A stretch of 64,000 bases of DNA from Mytilisepta virgata (lineage: Eukaryota > Mollusca > Bivalvia > Mytilida > Mytilidae): NCBI GenBank assembly GCA_028015205.1, contig JAPWFG010000020.1, positions 310,001 through 374,000 on the forward strand, written 5' to 3'. Of the stretch, positions 12,660 to 23,465 are shown in pieces. How positions within the stretch are numbered: the first letter of the stretch is position 1; each line of letters starts with the position of its first letter. The position numbers and the translations under genes are program-made. The notes below the pieces were generated by a model. It was given only the letters and a program-made list of their open reading frames with translations. It did no database searches and was not told where the DNA came from.

Positions 12660-12835
12660 CTTGGATTTCAGGAGCTTCACAAGTGTCTGAATGTTTGATA
12701 ACATCAGATTTTCGCATGGAAGACTTGAAATGTTTTCATGATAAACATTCTTCACCATCTCAGATGCTTCCTTTTCGAAACAAAAGCAGAGAGCTTTTTA
12801 ACAGCTTCCAATTGCCATCTTGGTCGAATTGATTC
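12660..12835. other. Ambiguous exon-like block, strand unresolved
   Basis: Two readings compete. On the plus strand, a pyrimidine-rich tract ends in TTTCAG at 12671 and is followed by an open frame to a TGA near 12832, giving about 53 residues. On the minus strand, an open frame ends at a donor-like CCAAG|GTATAG (junction at 12660) and is open back to a stop at 12798-12800, giving about 45 residues with a cysteine and leucine-rich composition. Neither shows a known domain. At most one strand is real, and it may be a relic. Confidence 0.2.
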
Positions 12836-13494
12836 AAGTCGTCCATTTGATAACGATTATTCCACCTTGATTCTATATTCATAATGGTAGGAAAATTTGT
12901 GAGGGCAACAATATTATATATGAAAAGAAGGAAGACAATATTCATATTTTACACATGAATGAACATAATGATATGCAAATGAAGAATTCTCCTTTTTTAA
13001 TAAGATAAATTGACACAAGAAGATCATCCCACGATTTATTTTCGTAATTTCACTCAAAACTTTTGGTTTTTTATGTTTCATGCTAAATCGGCGTTAAAAC
13101 GTTGAGTCAACAAAAGACTAAATTTGATAATGAAAATTTACCAATTATCTTTATTAATTGAAAACAACAAAGTTAATCGTTTTTCACTGTAAAGTTCTTG
13201 ACTCCATAATTTATTTTAGAAAAGAAAAGATTCTTACACAAGGTCACAAAACAATTACAATGTCACAGCCAAAATAATTACAATCTCATAACATTAAGTA
13301 GATCTGTATACATGTACATGTGTACAACACTTACACGAATTATAATTGTAATATTTACCTATATAAAAACTAAGTATGTTGCGAAACAGCTCATGCGACA
13401 ATAGATAACAAGAAAAATAAATGGAAATGGTGAGCTGTCAAAAGGGGCGTAAAACGACTAAAATGTTTGAAATACACAAGTCGAACAAAACCAA
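12836..13494. other. AT-rich noncoding stretch
   Basis: No gene or repeat structure is recognised between the exon-like block and the hairpin at 13495. Confidence 0.4.
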
Positions 13495-13588
13495 ATATAA
13501 AATCGTAAAAAAACAACAACAAACTAAAAAGTTAAAAAGTTAAAACTTTAACTTCTTAGTTTGTTGTTGATTTTTTACGATTTTATAT
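13495..13588. repeat. Long near-perfect hairpin
   Basis: The left arm (about 13495-13534) and right arm (about 13549-13588) are reverse complements over about 40 bases with a few differences, separated by a loop of about 14 bases. The arms include AAATCGTAAAA and CAACAACAAACTA. It may be the remnant of a small TIR element that lost its interior, or a structured transcript. No target duplication was identified. Confidence 0.8.
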
Positions 13589-14568
13589 ATGAATAAACAT
13601 TCTGATGCCAGTTTAATGCCATAGAACTGGCAGATGTGCTTCGGTTGACATAATTTTGTGATCTAAATGTCATACAGCCATATGACCTCAGTGTAATGGT
13701 AGAGATGCAAATGTCAAAATAAATTTTAAAAGTTAAGACAATTACACTATAACGACAGAGCTATGCAGAAGAAAAATTTCCACTGTTCTCTGGCTAAGTA
13801 TATTTTTCTCCCGAAAGTGACAACCTCGTCAATTTTTGGCAAGTGAGCCGGCAACGCTTTCGGGTACTTTTGTCCGCCAGCCGAGGCGTATACGTGTATT
13901 AAGTAGTAACAATAAATGATCTAAGTTGTCGATTCCTCTGCTAGTTAACCCAGAGTCCATGAGTTCAGGTCACTTATTTGAAAGTTATACTTTAAAATTT
14001 AACATTATACAATTAAATTATGTGGAATCTTAACAGCATATACTTCGTACATAGCTATGCCTATAGATGGTTTTGTCCATTTTCAATTAGCATTTTAATC
14101 TACTCATCTAATTGGGAGTTGTTGTCTTCTCTTTCAAAATTTTAGTCTCATAATGTAACGATAAGTTCACTTCTTCTGCATGTACGAATAGTATCTTGGG
14201 TTATTACACCTTTATATTAGGGTAGATGATACCTAATAGGTTGAGCATCTTGCAAATTTGTATGTAAATATATCTTTTCAACGAGCAAATGGTATTTGAT
14301 ATAATGTAAAAACTTATATCTTTAGTTTATTTAAATAAAAACATTGACAAAAATGCATAAATTGCAAAATTACAAAATTTTATTCTAAAAAGAAGCTTTT
14401 TCAGGGGAGATAATTGGCGGAAATTTTTCTAATGAACGTTGACCCCAATTTTTGTCTTTAGAATATGAAAGCATGTGGAATAAGTGTTCTTTTCACAATT
14501 TTATTAAAAAAAATTTAATCTTCCAACTTTTTTTTATTGTACGAGAAATTTGGATTTTTCCTATATAA
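13589..14568. other. AT-rich noncoding stretch
   Basis: No gene is seen. A more GC-rich patch near 13825-13900 (around GAGCCGGCAACGCTTTCGGG) was not identified. The text near 14050-14130 weakly resembles an interspersed repeat also seen near 23345 and 55810. Confidence 0.35.
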
Positions 14569-15935
14569 TCTATAATACTAAATTTACGAATTAGCCGAAT
14601 AGGCGGCAAAACGCGTGGTTCAAAATAAACAATGTATGGTTCAGATTATAAAGGTTATTATCGGATTTGACAATCTGCATTTATAAATTTTAAACTGCAG
14701 TTTTGTTTATGTGCAAATCGAATTTGCATGGACTTTTCCGGTATGAATTCTCCCAACATATCCCTTAGAAGGTTCTCGAATGCATCATTTTAACACATTG
14801 ATTTAAATAAACAATTATGCACATATTTTAAATGTATTTTTGTTTGAAATTACGGAAGAAGAATAAAACAAATTAAAAACATTCTCCTTCGAGTGGGATG
14901 TTTCCGCTTCATGTATTCAGGATTGTTTTTTCTACCATTATGCAATTTCTCCTAACTATAAACATTATGAACTTTGAAGATTATGAAGAAGTAAGGCACA
15001 GTTCAGAGGAATTCCTAACTTAGTTGGTTTTTGGATTGCTCGGATATTTACTTTGCACAAAGTGATAAAACCAACCATTATCCATTTTTACATTATTTGT
15101 CGTGTGACCTGTCTAAATATATCTCTACCATACAATTCCCTGTAAGCCCTAGATAAAAATATTTTTAACAAATGGTCATCTTTATCATTAATGACGAAAT
15201 TTATCTCGGACATCTTTATAAACGTGGACAGCACACGCAGCCACACACTAAAAATGCTTTTATCGTCTATTGGATTTATTTGTGAAATTAAGCCTCGCTT
15301 GCCCTGCCCATGATGACAATGAACAATTGGAACAATTATTTTCCAAAAATATGCTCTATTAACTCACGGCATCTTTTGAAAAATTCATCCGTCACTAAGG
15401 AAATGTTTATTCATATTCTTTTTCATATTTATTCTGAATGAAAAAGGTAATGCATTATGAAATGTGTATTTAATGAAAGCTTTTCATCAAGTTCCAGTTC
15501 AAAATTAATTGTAACATAAACATATTGACAATTTATGTGGTTGTATTTTCGTCATAGATTTTGACTATGATGGAACCTTAAGGTCCATTTTGGTAATTCT
15601 ACGTGGCATACAGTCTACTTCATCAGTGGATACATCTTCGGTAGTAACGAACAACCGTATGACAATTAGGTCACGTTGACCTACATATCACGCTTCATTG
15701 ACTTTGGTTAAAGTTTGCATTAACATCCATTTCTGGAATACTACAGCATATATTGACATGAAACTATCAGTTGATACCACCTACTTGACAGGAAAGTTTA
15801 TGGGAAGCCTGCCACAACATCCACATTGAGTTCCTGTTCCACGAATGCCATGGCCGCAAAAACTTTTTAAAGTCTATATGGCCACCACAAAAAAAAATGC
15901 TTATTTTCCCGCGCTCGCGCGGGTTCAATGTCTAG
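14569..15935 (+). mobile_element. Non-autonomous Helitron
   Basis: The 3' end shows the Helitron signature. A perfect 7-bp stem (CCCGCGC, TC loop, GCGCGGG; 15908-15923) is followed eight bases later by CTAG (15932-15935), with a T at the insertion flank. A matching 5' end, TCTATAATACTAAATTTACG, begins at 14569 directly after an A, giving the expected A/T target context and a length of 1367 bp. There is no Rep/helicase frame, so it would rely on an autonomous copy in trans. The 3' end is well supported; the 5' end is inferred from its TC start and its resemblance to known Helitron 5' termini. Confidence 0.75.
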
Positions 15936-17744
15936 TCTATATAAAATTTACCAACCTTAAGACTCAATTATCTCAAAATCAGGAACGGTGACCTGTGTTT
16001 TTTAAATTGAAATTTCCAAGTATTTCCATCCAATATCCTGCCTGGAAAAAATAAGGAAAATCTGTCTGCCAAACATATTAGTGTTGATCTACCTTAAATA
16101 ACTTTTGCCCATTCGACTCTTTTTACAAGTGACTCAGAAAGCTAAATACAGTCGCGTAATCAATAAGGTGTTCAGGTAAAATATATTTATATTTTTTATT
16201 TTTAAAATGTTAACAAAATTCATCAGTGATTAAACTAAGTATTTTGTCCCTAAATACGAATTTTGTCTTCAAATTTTAAAACTGCTTCTGACATAAAACA
16301 ACCATATATTAAGACGTAAAAACTAGATAAATTGCATATTCATTCCAAGCTGTATATTCCTTTCGTCAGTTGCATTAGCCTTTTTCAATATAACATTTAA
16401 TATATGATATTAGGTTAATCTCATTGATTTTGTGTTATGTACATGAAAAAAACAAAGTAATTACGTCAAATATGGTGTTCGTAATGTAGTTTTATTCTAT
16501 ACATTTCTAACACTCACTAACCGAATGACCTGACCATGGAATGTGATTTTTTTTACGATGTTCATTGATTTTTCAGGATAATGACCCACAAAGCTAAAAA
16601 AAAATCTACCAATCGATATACGTTATATATCTAGTTATGTTACCATTATTAATGATGACAAATGTTTTATGTGTTTCACCCTCCAGTATTAATAATTGAA
16701 GGCTTTTTTCCGTTATCTGTTGGAAGAATATATTTGAATTAACAGTATCTTTCCGTGACAGTTCTTGTATTTTCTGTTTGATATGTCAAATATCAAAGTT
16801 TCCAGATTGTATCAGTGTACTGAGTACATGTCAACTTTGACTTGATAACAGTGTTCAACAACTAATTAATTACACCTTAAATCCAGGGTTCTGATTGGTT
16901 GATTGCCGGTGTATGTCATGCATATCTTCGCAATTTCAATGAACTTCCCCTGTTATATACGGTTTCCCGCTCTAGCGGGGTATATACAAAAACGTGTATA
17001 AACTTTTAGGAAAGAGTTCCACATGTGTATATCTTACACGGAATAAGCATATAGATGTGCTTTCGGGGGTGCCAATTGGAACTCCTGTACATACACTTTT
17101 TATCCTGGATATACATTTTTAACCCTCTCGAGTCGAAGTGCGCCAAAGTTCAATTGCACCCTACATAAACATACACACACACACACATTTCTCTCCTATT
17201 ATGATTTTTAGATACTCTGATATTTCCCATTTCATAAAAAAATGTTAACATAAAAAATTTCGGAACGCTTTTATAGAACTAGGGCAATATTTATACCCTA
17301 TGGAATATTTTCAAGAATTTTAGAATTTCTTGATAATTTCTCTTTGTTAGCTTTAAAAACATACTTAACATGCCCAATTATGTACCAATGTAGCAACAAA
17401 TTAAGGCACAGGGTATATTCGTTCAAATGAATACAAATTTAGGCACTTTACGTGCCTTGAATATTCTCAGAAACTAAAATTTTACCCCTACCCCAACTAA
17501 ACTTGAGAAAAAAGGCATTTTTCGACAATTATTTAGTGATGCATTTGGAGTTTGTTTTTTTTTTTTATATCAAACGCGTAAAATACATCACTTTAAATGA
17601 ATGAAGTTGGAATAAGCCACCATAAAATGATTTTTATAGTAAAAAATATTGAATTGGATATTTTTTTATTTTGCAGATTTTCACATGTATAACTATACAT
17701 CTTCATTTTTTTTAATCAACGATGAATATCATCATCAATATAGC
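15936..17744. other. AT-rich noncoding stretch with one GC-rich hairpin
   Basis: No gene. A hairpin CCCGCTCTAGCGGG near 16965-16978, flanked by TATATAC and GTATATA, resembles the GC-rich terminal hairpins of Helitrons, but no CTRR terminus follows on either strand. A short CA microsatellite lies near 17171-17188. Confidence 0.45.
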
Positions 17745-20107
17745 CGTTGATCTTTGTACCTTAATAGTAGAATAATGTAAAAAAAGATGAAATCATTTTC
17801 AGTTTACATCATTAGGGACTAGAAAGTAATAAAATTGTATCCCTCCCATATAAAATAAAATGCTCCGCTGGGCGCAGCTAGATACGACCGCAGATGTCGA
17901 ACCCTGAATAGTTGGGGCAATTATGAACACAACATTCAAGCTTGATACAATACTGAATTTGGATTGTGAATAAATATTTGACACAGCATAGGTTTCTGAC
18001 ACAGAATGAATGTTGTCTAAGAACTTAAAAATTTTTAATTTACCTATTCAAACCATATCAGTATTATTTGTTTTTATATATAAATCAGAAATAACCAATT
18101 TAAAATTTAAAATTGGGCACACATATCAATTTCTTGCTATTGTGCAATACTGTGTAATTGAAAATTTCTTCAAATATTTGACACATAATAGGTTTCTGTC
18201 ACAGAATAACTGAAATCAAAGAACTTAAAATTGGTCATATGATTTGAATTTATATTCAATTTTTTGCTTCTTGTGCAATACAATATGCTGTGGAGAATTG
18301 CCCCCCCCCAAAAAAAAAATAATAATTTACCCCTTTTTTTAGCTTTTGTGCAATACACTATGAAGTTGCACATTGACCCCCCCCCCCCTCCCAAAAAAAA
18401 AAAAACAAAAAACAATAAAATTTATTGTAACCCCCCCCCCCCTTTTTTTGCTAAAAAAAATTTGAAATTTTCTTTTTAATTTATGAAATATAAAATGAGA
18501 AAAAATTACCCCCTCCCCAATTTCTCATTTACCCCCCCCCCTTCCCAAATTTTGTTTTCAACCCCCCCCCCCCCCCCCCATTTCTTTATACTTTGCAACC
18601 ATAACATATTAAAATAGAAAATGACATCATAGTCATGGATGGCAAATTTTAAATATACATAATTTAAAAGCAGTTTAGATAAGATAAACAAAAAAGCTTC
18701 ATCAGCACATTTTATATTGGCAAATTTCCAATGGAATTTGTTAATAATAAAGTTTTGATAACAGGGCACACATATCAATTTCTTGCTATTGCGCAATACT
18801 GTGCAATTGAAAATTTCTTCAAATATTTGACACATAATAGGTTTCTGACACAGAATAACTGAAATAAAGAACTTAGAATTGGTCATATGATTTGAATTTA
18901 TATTCAATTTTTTGCTTTTGTGTAATACAATATGCTGTGGAGAATTGCCCCCCCCCCCCCCCCCAAAAAAAAAAAAAATAATTTACCTCCTTTTTAGCTT
19001 TAATTTTGGACCCCGATTTGGACCAACTTGAAAACTGGGCTCATAATAAAAAAACTAAGTACATGTTTAGATTCAGCATATCAAAGAACCCCAAGAATTC
19101 AATTTTTGTTAAAATCAAACTAAGTTTAATTTTGGACCCTTTGGACCTTAATGTAGACCAATTTGAAAACATGACCAAAAAAAAAAAAATTAAGAATCTA
19201 AATGCACGGTTAGATTCGGCATATGAAAGAACCCCAATAGTTCAATTTTCGATGAAATCAAACAAAGTTTAATTTTGGACCCCGATTTGGACCAACTTGA
19301 AAACTGGGCCCATAATAAAAAAAACTAAGTACATGTTTAGATTCAGCATATCAAAGAACCCAAAGAATTCAATTTTTGTTAAAATCAAACTAAGTTTAAT
19401 TTTGGACCCTTTGGACCTTAATGTAGACCAATTTGAAAACGGGACCAAAAATTAAGAATCTAAATGCACGGTTAGTTTCGGCATATCAAAGAACCCCAAT
19501 AGTTAAATTTTCAATGAAATCAAACAAAGTTTAATTTTGGACCCTTTTGGACCCTAATTCCTAAACTGTTGGGACCAAAACTCCAAAAATCAATCCCAAC
19601 CTTCCTTTTGTGGTCATAAACCTTGTGTTTAAATTTCATAGATTTCTATTTACTTATACTAAAGTTATTGTGCAAAAACCAAGAAAAATGCTTATTTTGG
19701 CCCTTTTTTAGCCCTTAATTCCTAAACTGTTGGGACCAAAACTCCCAAAAACAATCCCAACCTTCCTTTTGTGGTCATAAACCTTGTGTTAAAATTTCAT
19801 AGATTTCTATTTACTTATACTAGAGTTATTGTGCGAAAACCAAGAAAAATGCTTATTGGGCCCTTTTTTGGCCCCTGATTCTTAAACTGTTGGGACCAAA
19901 ACTCCCAAAATCAATCCCAACCTTCCTTTTGTGGTCATAAACCTTGTGTTTAAATTTCATAGATTTCTATTAACTTATACTAAAGTTATAGTGCGAAAAC
20001 CAAATGTCTTCGGACGACGACGCTGACGACGGACGACGACGCAGAGGACGACGACGACGACGACGCCAACGTCATACCAATATACGACAGCAAAAATTTT
20101 GCGGTCG
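17745..20107. mobile_element. Composite interspersed repeat with internal tandem duplications
   Basis: Several nested repeats make up this block. A segment with TATTTGACACA...TAGGTTTCTG occurs near 17975, 18175 and 18825; the last two belong to a duplicated unit of about 200 bp (about 18114-18310 and 18765-18975) ending in long C runs. A unit of about 265 bp (TTTAATTTTGGACCC...) is repeated at 19003-19540. A unit of about 155 bp containing CTAAACTGTTGGGACCAAAA occurs three times between 19560 and 19990. The right end has a GAC-rich tract (20011-20073) and a palindrome TACGACAGCAAAA/TTTTGCGGTCGTA. From memory, similar blocks are widespread in mussels. The left boundary is approximate. Confidence 0.65.
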
Positions 20108-21211
20108 TATAAAAAATAGCTAAAATCTGATGATTTGTAGATTTCTTTTTGTTATTTAACACCCTTCAGCAAAATTTGCGTTCGAATTCAGGACAAAAAT
20201 ATATACAACAATATGTCAAAATTACACGGAGCTTGGAATGGGACGGAATAACGAGGACAATGACTTTCGACTGAAACTAGAAATGTTTGCAGAGTTGTGT
20301 GGGGATGGAAATTAAGCCATCTGTAGCCGATACAATGAACCTACTGTTATCTTAAATCTACAAAAGGATTGTTTTACACGCAAGTTGTCTTTCCAAACAC
20401 TTCGCCTACTATGTATGATAATTAGCAGGACAAAGGCCTACCCTATCCGCCACCTGACGACGCGCTGCATGGGTAGCTATGTGGGTTGAGCTTTTGTACC
20501 GACACTGACACCCAATAAAATTCATTACTACCACTGATTATCATACCTACTTAAAGTCTGTACTTTAGGCAGAAAATTTCTTATAGGAACAAAAAGAAAC
20601 CACAACATCAAAGACAAAATGCCCCAAAAAGTCCATGTGACTATAGAAATGAACACCAAATCTCAGAATCATTCCGAAATTTTTAATGTTAACATGTTTT
20701 TCTTTTAAACGACAACAAAGTTGGTCTCACAGAAATGTATGTGTGGGATTGGAGGGGGGGGGGGGGGGGGCGAGTTTGCGCGATGGGCTATTCCAGCCAT
20801 TGGCCTAGAATTTTGGGAGAGAGAAAATAATCATGGGAACACAGATTACTTGGAGATATCAGAAATTTTGGGATAACGAAAGTCAAACTGCAAACAACGC
20901 AGATGCCACTGGTATCTCTGATCGTCAAAAGGACCGAAAACTTTCTTCAACATTAAGATGACAAAATAATCGGTCCTTTCGGTTAATATCTGACACTTTC
21001 TGTCCTTCGGTGTATTGGTATGACAAACACATGTACTTCAAATGGTATATTTTTGACGAATAAGATGTTGCCAAGGTCTATGAGATATATACGTTTATCA
21101 AATCTAAATTGCTAGTCTAAGAATGAAAAACATTCCAGTTAACTACTCTTTGTACTAATAGTCTAACAAGATATGTTTTGAAAATTCAATCGTAAAATTA
21201 AAAAACATAAT
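20108..21211. other. Noncoding stretch with a G run
   Basis: No credible gene. It contains a 17-base G run at 20754-20770. A moderately GC-rich patch near 20430-20500 (around CCTGACGACGCGCTGCATGG) looks like a repeat fragment but was not identified. Confidence 0.4.
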
Positions 21212-21841
21212 ATCATTTTTTTTTCCACTGTATTTCATAATTACTATTTTTGTGATGACTTTTAATGAATTATGTGTGTTATGATATAGATATATATATT
21301 TGTGATGACTTTTAATGAGTTATGTTAACAGTGTTTAGGTTAGTATTTAGGCGTATATAAATATTTAGGACTACCCTGTATCTCCGATAATGCTTCGGAA
21401 ATCCACAGGATATATACAATAAATGGTTGTCACAATATTAAGACGATTAGTTAAATACTGTATTTCATGTGACTGTATGATAATAAAATATTATCATCCC
21501 ATATAATGTATCCAAAAATAGCTAAATCAGATTGCTGCCCAATAAATGCCATAGAGGTAATAATATTCCATCGCCACACGCATACACACATGTATCATGT
21601 TCATCCCAAGATTCACCTCGGTCACTGAAGCTATATTTTATAGGGGATTTGGCCTAGTTGTGCTAGGTGAATAGGTGCCATATTGTCTCAACGGCGTGAG
21701 TTCGAGTCGGACAAAAATTTGACAGTATTAAAATCTGTTTTAACAGTGTTTGGGTTAGTATTTAGGCGTATATAACATAATTCATTAAAAGTAATCACAA
21801 AAATATAGTAATTTTTTATGAAATACAATGGGAAAGAATGA
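21212..21841. mobile_element. TIR-bounded composite element
   Basis: The ends (about 21212-21275 and 21775-21841) are imperfect inverted repeats of about 60 bp; both contain ACTTTTAATGAATTATGT or its complement. Just inside, a 36-bp direct repeat (TTAACAGTGTTTAGGTTAGT and on) is present at 21325-21360 and 21740-21775 with one difference. The left end also carries a second copy of TTTGTGATGACTTTTAATGA. No transposase frame is present. A tRNA-like segment sits between the direct repeats. No clear target duplication was seen. Confidence 0.65.
21642..21716 (+). mobile_element. tRNA-like segment (SINE head)
   Basis: A Pol III A box TGGCCTAGTTG (21650-21660) fits TRGYNNANNNG exactly. A B box GTTCGAGTC (21700-21708) fits GWTCRANNC exactly, at tRNA-like spacing. 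The body does not form a convincing complete tRNA, so a tRNA-derived SINE head or tRNA pseudogene is more likely than a working tRNA gene. Confidence 0.6.
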
Positions 21842-22755
21842 TGTATATATATATATATCAATTTTGATTCACAAGATATGCAAATTTTTACATGGAGCTG
21901 TACTTATCAAAGTTTCAAAACTTTTTCACCCTTGGAGAAATCTGACATATCATGAACTTAAATCAAAGTCAAAAGTCCTGTTACAACGGAATGGGGGAAT
22001 AACATGTTGATTGTACTTCAATAGTTGGTATATGTAAAATAAAAAGTATACTTTATTTTAAAACCTTAAAGATAGAAATGAACGTGTGGACGCAAACTCA
22101 GACATCGAAAAAATGGCACGCATTAATGGTTTTCAAAGTGAATTTATATTGGTTATATTTATGTTAATTTATGGTTTCATAAGTTACCCGTCATAAGTAC
22201 TGTTTAAATTATTTACCAACAAAACTCAGACTTTGTCTTTCACGATTGCACTTTGTATTTATCTAACTTCTTTCTTGTAATTTGAATTTTTTTAATTAAT
22301 CCCTGCGGTAAACTGCTTTTTTATTTTATTACCCAATAAGCTTTCCAATAGCATGCTATTTTCCGTATTTTTTTACCACAAATGAAACCGTGATACTTAT
22401 TATCTCTGGTTTAATGCCTACCACGTTAATTACTTCTCTATATTTCCCATGTGTATTGTTTTAATTGATTGACGAATTGCTTGATAAAAAATCTGAAAAT
22501 AAAAAAAAAGATTCACCATTAAACCTCATTATAAAGAGACTAATAAAATACTCGGTCAAAGGTTAGAATTAATCATTCAATTACAAAACTGCGAGAAAAT
22601 ATTAAAATATAATAAGTATTACATTTATAAGAAGCCGTATATCAATTCTAGTTGATATTCCATCTATTTTTGTCAGCATTAATAAAGATGAGGAACATAA
22701 GAGCGCCGTTTGATCTTTTTATATTATATTGCTCATTTTTAAAATAACATTGGCA
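21842..22755. other. AT-rich noncoding stretch
   Basis: Nothing recognisable. The short frame at 21828-22010 begins inside the element end and a TA tract and is not supported. Confidence 0.4.
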
Positions 22756-23015
22756 AAATTATATCGAAGCCATAATCATTAGGGTAAGTCAATGAGATCG
22801 AAATCCGAAAAGACAAGGCAAATCGTCAAAACGTAACAAAACAACCAAATACCACAAAGATACATGTATACCAAATACAAAGCAGGATTACATGTAGAAC
22901 TACACAGCACAAAGACCTAAAACACTTGCAATGTGAACTTCCATAAAACGGGGAGTAACATCAGGTGCCCCGGAAGGATAAGCATGTCCTCCTTCGTTAT
23001 TGACACTCGTTACAT
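22756..23015 (-). repeat. Fragment of retroelement 3' region, minus orientation
   Basis: Read on the minus strand it contains GGACATGCTTATCCTTCCGG followed by GGCACCTGATGTTACTCC. This corresponds to the plus-strand blocks at 28070 and 62660, and to the minus-strand block at 52980-53050 that sits downstream of a reverse-transcriptase relic. It is therefore a diverged 3' tail of the same retroelement family. Confidence 0.5.
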
Positions 23016-23339
23016 TGCGAGTGGGTAACACCCAGTAAAGTGTAAAGTTCAGTGAGGCAAAAGTTCAAGAAAGTTGGGAAATCTATCTTGATTGTTCCCA
23101 GTTTGATCATTATGGATCTTTACTTATTATTGTTTTAGTTTTGACCAAATATGCACATCTTGGGCATCAACATTGGTATCACATAATTTAGTATTACCAC
23201 TGAGTCGATACACCTGCTAATGGACAAATCCCTGAGGGCATCACCAGCTCAGTTGATAATATTTTGACATTTCTCGAAAATAATACTTTAAATCTGCTAG
23301 CATAAAAATATTACATTTTTTAGTATCTCCCGCAAGTAT

Positions 23340-23465
23340 AGCCCTGCCCTTAGATGGTTTTTGCTTTAATTTTGGTATATTTTCTAATTTGCTTTTGGAC
23401 TATTGTTGTTGATTTTCAATATTTTATGCCTTGAGAACAAATACGAGTCGTAAATCGACGAAATG
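23340..23465. repeat. Interspersed repeat, second copy near 55.8 kb
   Basis: Shares words in the same order with 55815-55965: CCTTAGATGGTTTT, TAATTTGCTTTT, GCCTTGAG and GAGTCGTAAATCGACG. The copies are well diverged. The family is unknown to me. Confidence 0.5.

Noticed and set aside
16965..16978. Second Helitron 3' terminus
   Set aside because: The GC hairpin is present but no CTRR sequence follows within about 15 bases on either strand.
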